Assembly: GCA_000403035.1 (NCBI GenBank)
Contig: AQSL01000086.1
Location: forward strand, 1-9,596
Source of the DNA: Candidatus Latescibacter anaerobius SCGC AAA252-E07
GTDB taxonomy: Bacteria; Latescibacterota; Latescibacteria; Latescibacterales; Latescibacteraceae
DNA length: 9,596 nt
Direction: 5' to 3'
Shown here: piece by piece, positions 6,497 to 9,596 of the stretch
Position numbering within the stretch: position 1 is the stretch's first letter
Layout: every line of letters starts with the position of its first letter
Made by a program: the position numbers and the translations under genes
The notes under the pieces: model-generated
Database searches by the model: none
The model's input: the letters and a program-made list of their open reading frames with translations, nothing else
What the model was told of the DNA's origin: nothing

Positions 6497-7271
6497 ATTT
6501 AGTTACCATCTGTTTTTGCCATTTATTTGTCCCCATCTGCTTGGCTAACTCGTACCATTGCTTCGACGAAGGAATACCTCGATACTCTTTTCCAAGAGTT
6601 ATGTCTTGCGGTGTTACTTGTATAGCATTATCGGTTGTTTCAATGAGGTCTACTATTTCGACGAACTTTGCAGCTCCTCTATCTTCACAACGTCTGAATA
6701 TCATCTTTTCAGAATCGTTCTCGTATATGGGTATTACTTCCTGGTAAATGATATCTCCTGCATCAACCTTATCGATCACTCGATGAATTGTGAATCCTAC
6801 TTTATCTGGTTCTTCGTTTTTTAATGCCCGATATAAGGCCGAATTACCGCGGTAGTAAGGTGTTATACCCGTATGAAAGTTAATCGCACCGTATTTGGCT
6901 TGATTATAAATCCATGGTTGCAGGATACCGTCACCGCTGATTACGATGAGGTCTACTTCGAGATTATTGATAGCTTTTTCACACGTTTCGGTGTTGTGTT
7001 TCAGAAAGTCGAAAATCTGAAAATCAAAGTCTCGTTGCAATGCTTTCAGACTTGGATATTGTTCTAATACCTCATCTTTCACGTTTCTTGCTTGCAGAAA
7101 TGCTATATAGAATTCTTCATAAAACAGATCCTCAGGTAACTTTATAGATTCTTCCTTTTTAACCGGTCTAGCAAATACACCCTTAAGATCGTGCTTTGAT
7201 TCGAGCAATGATTTCGTAAACTTGATACCGCAACTTGTTTCTTGGTCCCAAGTAAACAAAGCTATTTTCAT
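6489..7271 (-). CDS. N-formyltransferase, Fmt/ArnA-type catalytic domain
   Basis: This is a 260-aa protein with the 10-formyltetrahydrofolate-dependent formyltransferase catalytic core. AINFHTGITPYYRG (residues 129-142) carries Asn131 and His133. FTIHRVIDKVDAGDII (160-175) carries Asp170. These match the Asn-His-Asp triad of methionyl-tRNA formyltransferase, including the RG after the loop. The triad lies about 25 residues later than in that enzyme because of an extra, partly charged segment around residues 40-100. No second OB-fold domain for tRNA binding is evident: the tail is a short basic helix (SKQWYELAKQMGTNKWQKQ). That favours formylation of a small amine, such as an amino sugar, over initiator tRNA. 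The gene overlaps the carbamoyltransferase by 4 bases (ATGA) and the glycosyltransferase by 8, so it belongs to the same transcript. The exact acceptor is unknown. Confidence 0.87.
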   Translation of the reverse strand: MKIALFTWDQETSCGIKFTKSLLESKHDLKGVFARPVKKEESIKLPEDLFYEEFYIAFLQARNVKDEVLEQYPSLKALQRDFDFQIFDFLKHNTETCEKAINNLEVDLIVISGDGILQPWIYNQAKYGAINFHTGITPYYRGNSALYRALKNEEPDKVGFTIHRVIDKVDAGDIIYQEVIPIYENDSEKMIFRRCEDRGAAKFVEIVDLIETTDNAIQVTPQDITLGKEYRGIPSSKQWYELAKQMGTNKWQKQMVTKYE

Positions 7272-8893
7272 TGTTTTCTCTTTACCAAATAGTTGCCGAT
7301 TGCTAAGTAGTCCAACTCACTTTTCAAGAACGAGAAGATGGCATCGTCCGGAGTACACACGATCGGCTCACCGTGGTTGTTGAAGCTTGTATTAATTACT
7401 GACGGGATACCTGTTAACTCATAATATTCATTTATGATTGCGTGAAACAACGGATTGCCTTCTTTGGTGACAATTTGTGGACGAGCAGTCCCATCAACAT
7501 GCACCACGCTTGGACTCTGACGTTTCATTGTATTACTGCAGTTGAACGTGATAGTCATGAATTCAGCTGTATATTCTGCTCCTTTGACATCCTTATAGCA
7601 CTTGTTTGCATACTCAGCCAGCGTTGCGGGAGCGAAAGGCATAAACTCAGTTCTTTGCAACCGTTTGTTTAGCCAATCATTCACTTTGATGTCTGTGGTC
7701 TGGTATAGTATACTCCTATTTCCTAATGCTCGTGGACCATATTCCATCCTACCGGTGAAGCATACAATAACTTTCCCTTCAGCGAGTAAATAAGCAATCT
7801 TTTCAATAGGAGAATCCATGACTTCATAACGTAGTCCATATTGTTCTAAGGTGTTTTTGATATCATTATTGTTGAAATTTGGCCCGAAGAACACATTTTG
7901 TAATCGTTGTGGCTTCAAGCCCTTTATCTTGCCTGCATACGCCATTGCTGCCCCCATGCTAAGTCCTTCATCGCTCATACCTGGATGGATGAATATATGC
8001 TTGAAACCGAGTTCCTTTATCTTCTGGTTAATCCTTACATTGCCGAAGATACCGCCTGCAAGTGCAATGTTCTCTTTCTCTGGATGTGGGGCATTTTTCT
8101 TAATGTAGTCAAGTACGCGTTGCTCTGTGTATGCTTGTACGGTCGCTGCAATTTCTTCCATACTTATATCTTTGAACTGCTTACGATATTCTGCCAACCG
8201 CTCCTCATTAAGCACAAGTAAAGGTGAAACACTCTTATTGTCAAGAGCAGACCATGAACTGATCTCATTAGGAAGACTATTACCTGATATTCTTTGATTC
8301 TCAAAAAATTCCCAAACATCGTCACTAATAGTACCATACGCAGCAAGCCCTGTAATCTTGCCTTCATGCATGTTTGGAGTAAAGCCCAGTAATGCGGTAG
8401 TGAAGAAGTATTCGTCTGTGAAACACTCCGTGCTCTTTTCTACTACTGCTAATTTCCCATTCTTGCCATGATTAGTCGTGGTGCACCACGGCTCGAACAC
8501 ACTACCACCGTCCATAGTGATGATGAGTGCTTCATCTACTCCGCTTGTATAGTATGCGGAAGCAGCGTGAGACTCATGATGACCAACATGTTCCTTCTTC
8601 TTTCCCAGTTCCTCGTCATAGAATTGCAATCGATGTAAAAAAGGTTTGAAGTCTTTCAACTTATATCCAACACTTATCAGTTCCTTAAGTGCTTGTTCGT
8701 ACGTGTTTGTTGCTACCACGACAATAGCATCATCTTCTTCAATCCAGGAAAGGCTTGCAAAAGGAAATCGTCCATCTTTCTTCTTCCTCGTCAGCCGTTC
8801 CTCATTAATAGCCTTCTTGATAGTGCCGTGTTCATCAAGCAAGGTCGTGTTGCTATCGTGCAACTCGCCACCAATTCCCAAAAGACTTCCCAT
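7268..8893 (-). CDS. O-carbamoyltransferase, NodU/CmcH/TobZ family
   Basis: This is a 541-aa protein, close to the family's usual length, and the first gene of the operon. The N-terminal Kae1-like domain shows GIGGELHDSN (6-15), NEERLTRKKKDGRFP (30-44), HHESHAASAYY (105-115), MDGGS (127-131), MHEGKITGLAAYG (175-187), LAGGIFGNVRINQ (278-290) and HPGMSDEGLSMGAA (303-316). The YrdC-like C-terminal domain shows GRMEYGPRALGNRS (381-394), FMPFAPA (418-424), VHVDGTARPQ (464-473) and GIPSVINTSFNNHGEPI (495-511). All are hallmark blocks. Known members convert carbamoyl phosphate and ATP to carbamoyl-AMP and transfer the carbamoyl group to a hydroxyl of a sugar or antibiotic, as in Nod factors, cephamycin and tobramycin. 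A GAGGT site 8 bases upstream supports the ATG at 8891-8893. It overlaps the formyltransferase gene by ATGA. The enzyme class is clear; the acceptor is not. Confidence 0.95.
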   Translation of the reverse strand: MGSLLGIGGELHDSNTTLLDEHGTIKKAINEERLTRKKKDGRFPFASLSWIEEDDAIVVVATNTYEQALKELISVGYKLKDFKPFLHRLQFYDEELGKKKEHVGHHESHAASAYYTSGVDEALIITMDGGSVFEPWCTTTNHGKNGKLAVVEKSTECFTDEYFFTTALLGFTPNMHEGKITGLAAYGTISDDVWEFFENQRISGNSLPNEISSWSALDNKSVSPLLVLNEERLAEYRKQFKDISMEEIAATVQAYTEQRVLDYIKKNAPHPEKENIALAGGIFGNVRINQKIKELGFKHIFIHPGMSDEGLSMGAAMAYAGKIKGLKPQRLQNVFFGPNFNNNDIKNTLEQYGLRYEVMDSPIEKIAYLLAEGKVIVCFTGRMEYGPRALGNRSILYQTTDIKVNDWLNKRLQRTEFMPFAPATLAEYANKCYKDVKGAEYTAEFMTITFNCSNTMKRQSPSVVHVDGTARPQIVTKEGNPLFHAIINEYYELTGIPSVINTSFNNHGEPIVCTPDDAIFSFLKSELDYLAIGNYLVKRKQ

Positions 8894-9091
8894 TTATAAC
8901 CTCAGTTTGCCCGCCTTTTAATCGAAATATAAACCAAAAGACTCATTCCAAAATATAATATAATTAAATATTTTGCCTGCAAACCATTTTTCGTAGCTTG
9001 TTATTCAATAACTCCTTGATAAAGAAAAGTTCCTCCATAATTGATATCACATAATTTCGCCTTTTTCAGGGAGATCTAGCGTATTAGGCCG
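8894..9091 (-). promoter_or_regulatory. Leader and promoter region of the six-gene operon
   Basis: This 200-base AT-rich gap must contain the operon's start signals, because a terminator at 9092-9130 separates it from the genes upstream. The best candidate on the minus strand is TTGCAG (8977-8982), a 16-base spacer and TATTAT (8955-8960), giving a leader of about 55 bases before the ATG at 8893. Several overlapping TATATT-like hexamers make the -10 ambiguous. No riboswitch-like fold or clear operator dyad was seen. A 24-codon frame (8964-9038) lies here but has no ribosome site. Confidence 0.4.
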
Positions 9092-9130
9092 TGAATAAAA
9101 AACCGCCAAACCTTGTTTCAGTCTGGCGGT
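9092..9130 (-). terminator. Rho-independent terminator for the upstream small-gene unit
   Basis: On the minus strand, ACCGCCA (9124-9130) pairs perfectly with TGGCGGT (9102-9108) around a 15-base loop. A T-run (9097-9102, then TTCAC) follows immediately. The stem is 7 bp and mostly G-C, so this is a strong terminator. It ends transcription from the 59-aa gene at 9203-9382 before the six-gene operon begins. On the plus strand no T-run follows directly. Confidence 0.88.
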
Positions 9131-9138
9131 CAATTGCG

Positions 9139-9159
9139 TTTTCCCCCCATGCGGGAAAA
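9139..9159. repeat. Short inverted repeat in the 3' untranslated region
   Basis: TTTTCCC (9139-9145) and GGGAAAA (9153-9159) form a 7-base stem around a 7-base loop between the end of the 59-aa gene and its terminator. There is no T-run after it, so it is not itself a terminator. It may stabilise the transcript end. Confidence 0.45.
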
Positions 9160-9202
9160 TCACAATTTGGCACTATTATTGTACCTCCTATTTGACTATT
9201 CG

Positions 9203-9382
9203 TCAATCCTCCTCGAACATGTGGATTGTTGCGTCAGGGCTCTGTTCGTTCTGCTTCTCCGTCGTCTGGAAGACGGCAATCTGAACCTTGCCGAGAACTC
9301 CGAGGTCAAGCTGACCGGCCAGATAGTCTTTGCCATGCTTGTCCGACTTCTTCCACAACGCACCGATTTTCCTGAGTGCCAT
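9203..9382 (-). CDS. DUF736-like small conserved protein
   Basis: This is a 59-aa soluble protein (MALRKIGALWKKSDKHGKDY start, MFEED end). The pattern 'IGALWKK-D--GKDYLAGQLDLG--GKVQIAVFQT' resembles DUF736-like and other small phage- or plasmid-associated proteins, in which an IG.LWK segment, a GK.YL.G turn and an I.VF strand recur. No function is established for these. The ATG at 9380-9382 is chosen over a TTG at 9401-9403 because an AAAGGAG site (9394-9400) lies between them, 11 bases before the ATG. That site is embedded in the end of the preceding gene, whose stop is only 7 bases before this ATG, so the two are probably translationally coupled. A strong terminator follows at 9092-9130. 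GC content near 50% differs from the adjacent operon. Confidence 0.75.
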   Translation of the reverse strand: MALRKIGALWKKSDKHGKDYLAGQLDLGVLGKVQIAVFQTTEKQNEQSPDATIHMFEED

Positions 9383-9389
9383 TTTCTTT

Positions 9390-9596
9390 TCAACTCCTTT
9401 CAAAGAGAGATAATTGATTTACATTGCTGCGAGGTGCATCGTTAATAGAAAGTTTTTCACCGTCAAAGAAAATTCTCCAATTGCCGATTATCATTGGTTT
9501 ATTCTGACAATCCTTTACCATAATGAAGGCAATAATATTACTTTCTAACTCATCTATGGTTAGAGACATCCTTTTGCGATATTGGAGACTGGTTAT
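9390..9596 (-). CDS. Hypothetical small protein with a C-terminal beta-clamp-binding motif (partial)
   Basis: A frame open from the right edge ends at 9390 after 68 codons. From an internal ATG (9567-9569) it would be 59 aa: MSLTIDELESNIIAFIMVKD, then CQNKPMIIGNWRIFFDGEKL, then SINDAPRSNVNQLSLFERS. Only AAAAGG directly abutting that ATG precedes it, which is poor spacing, so the gene probably starts outside the window. The C-terminal QLSLF matches the canonical QL(S/D)LF pentapeptide with which replication and repair proteins bind the DNA polymerase III beta sliding clamp; its position at a flexible end is where such motifs often occur. The rest resembles nothing I recognise. Its end contains the ribosome site of the following DUF736-like gene, so the two form one unit, plausibly of phage or plasmid origin. 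Confidence 0.6.
   Translation of the reverse strand: MTSLQYRKRMSLTIDELESNIIAFIMVKDCQNKPMIIGNWRIFFDGEKLSINDAPRSNVNQLSLFERS
9394..9400 (-). promoter_or_regulatory. Ribosome binding site deciding the start of the 59-aa gene
   Basis: AAAGGAG on the minus strand lies inside the last codons of the preceding frame and 11 bases before the ATG at 9380-9382. It overlaps the region just after the alternative TTG at 9401-9403, so that upstream start is unlikely. Confidence 0.6.

Noticed and set aside
7907..8221. A 104-codon plus-strand open frame inside the carbamoyltransferase gene
   Set aside because: It is a shadow of a gene with many conserved family blocks on the other strand, and its sequence is Cys/Leu-rich without a domain.
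2590..8893. The operon as a hydrogenase cofactor pathway (HydG-like lyase plus a carbamoyltransferase reminiscent of HypF)
   Set aside because: The carbamoyltransferase is NodU-type without HypF's zinc-finger and acylphosphatase domains. There is no HydE, HydF, HypE or hydrogenase subunit, and the sugar-type enzymes are unexplained.
8964..9038. A 24-codon minus-strand frame upstream of the operon (MEELFFIKELLNNKLRKMVC...)
   Set aside because: It could be a leader peptide, but there is no ribosome site before the ATG, and it overlaps the likely -35 and -10 region.
9113..9445. A 110-codon plus-strand open frame at the right end
   Set aside because: It is antisense to two minus-strand genes that have a ribosome site, coupling and a terminator, and it would start inside that terminator.

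Overview
The window looks like bacterial, probably Gram-negative, chromosomal or accessory DNA with every supportable gene on the minus strand. Two small proteins carry lipoprotein signal peptides ending in a lipobox cysteine, one partial protein is an integral membrane protein, and two radical-SAM enzymes with CX3CX2C motifs suggest an anaerobe or microaerobe. I cannot name the organism. A deltaproteobacterial or similar environmental lineage would fit, but that is inference.

Layout from left to right (transcription runs right to left). Positions 1-1085 hold a partial two-helix membrane protein and two small lipoproteins, with about 50% GC in the lines I counted. Positions 1108-1784 hold a tyrosine recombinase split by a one-base frameshift and lacking most of its N-terminal domain. 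Positions 1785-2589 hold no gene I can support. The left part is purine-rich on the plus strand. Around 2028-2098 there is a strong minus-strand promoter next to a hairpin with a T-run. From 2100 to 2589 the DNA is very AT-rich (15-17% GC in two lines counted).

Positions 2590-8893 are the core of the window: a tightly overlapping six-gene minus-strand operon at roughly 40% GC. In order of transcription it encodes a NodU/CmcH/TobZ-type carbamoyltransferase, a Fmt/ArnA-like N-formyltransferase, a family-2 glycosyltransferase of the dolichol-phosphate-mannose-synthase type, a PIG-L-type deacetylase, a B12-binding-domain radical-SAM enzyme, and a ThiH/HydG-like radical-SAM lyase. Every junction overlaps or abuts, so the six products almost certainly act together. 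Deacetylase, formyltransferase, glycosyltransferase and carbamoyltransferase together suggest assembly and decoration of an amino-sugar-containing glycan or small molecule. The two radical enzymes, especially the ThiH/HydG-like one with no thiamine or hydrogenase genes beside it, suggest an unusual step. I do not recognise this six-gene set as a described pathway.

Positions 8894-9091 are the operon's leader and probable promoter. A strong minus-strand terminator at 9092-9130 closes a separate upstream unit of two small genes: a 59-aa DUF736-like protein (9203-9382), and a partial ORF running off the right edge whose C-terminus carries a canonical beta-clamp-binding pentapeptide (QLSLF). The composition shift, the recombinase remnant on one side and the phage- or plasmid-like small genes on the other make the operon look like horizontally acquired cargo. 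No direct attachment-site repeats or tRNA gene were found.
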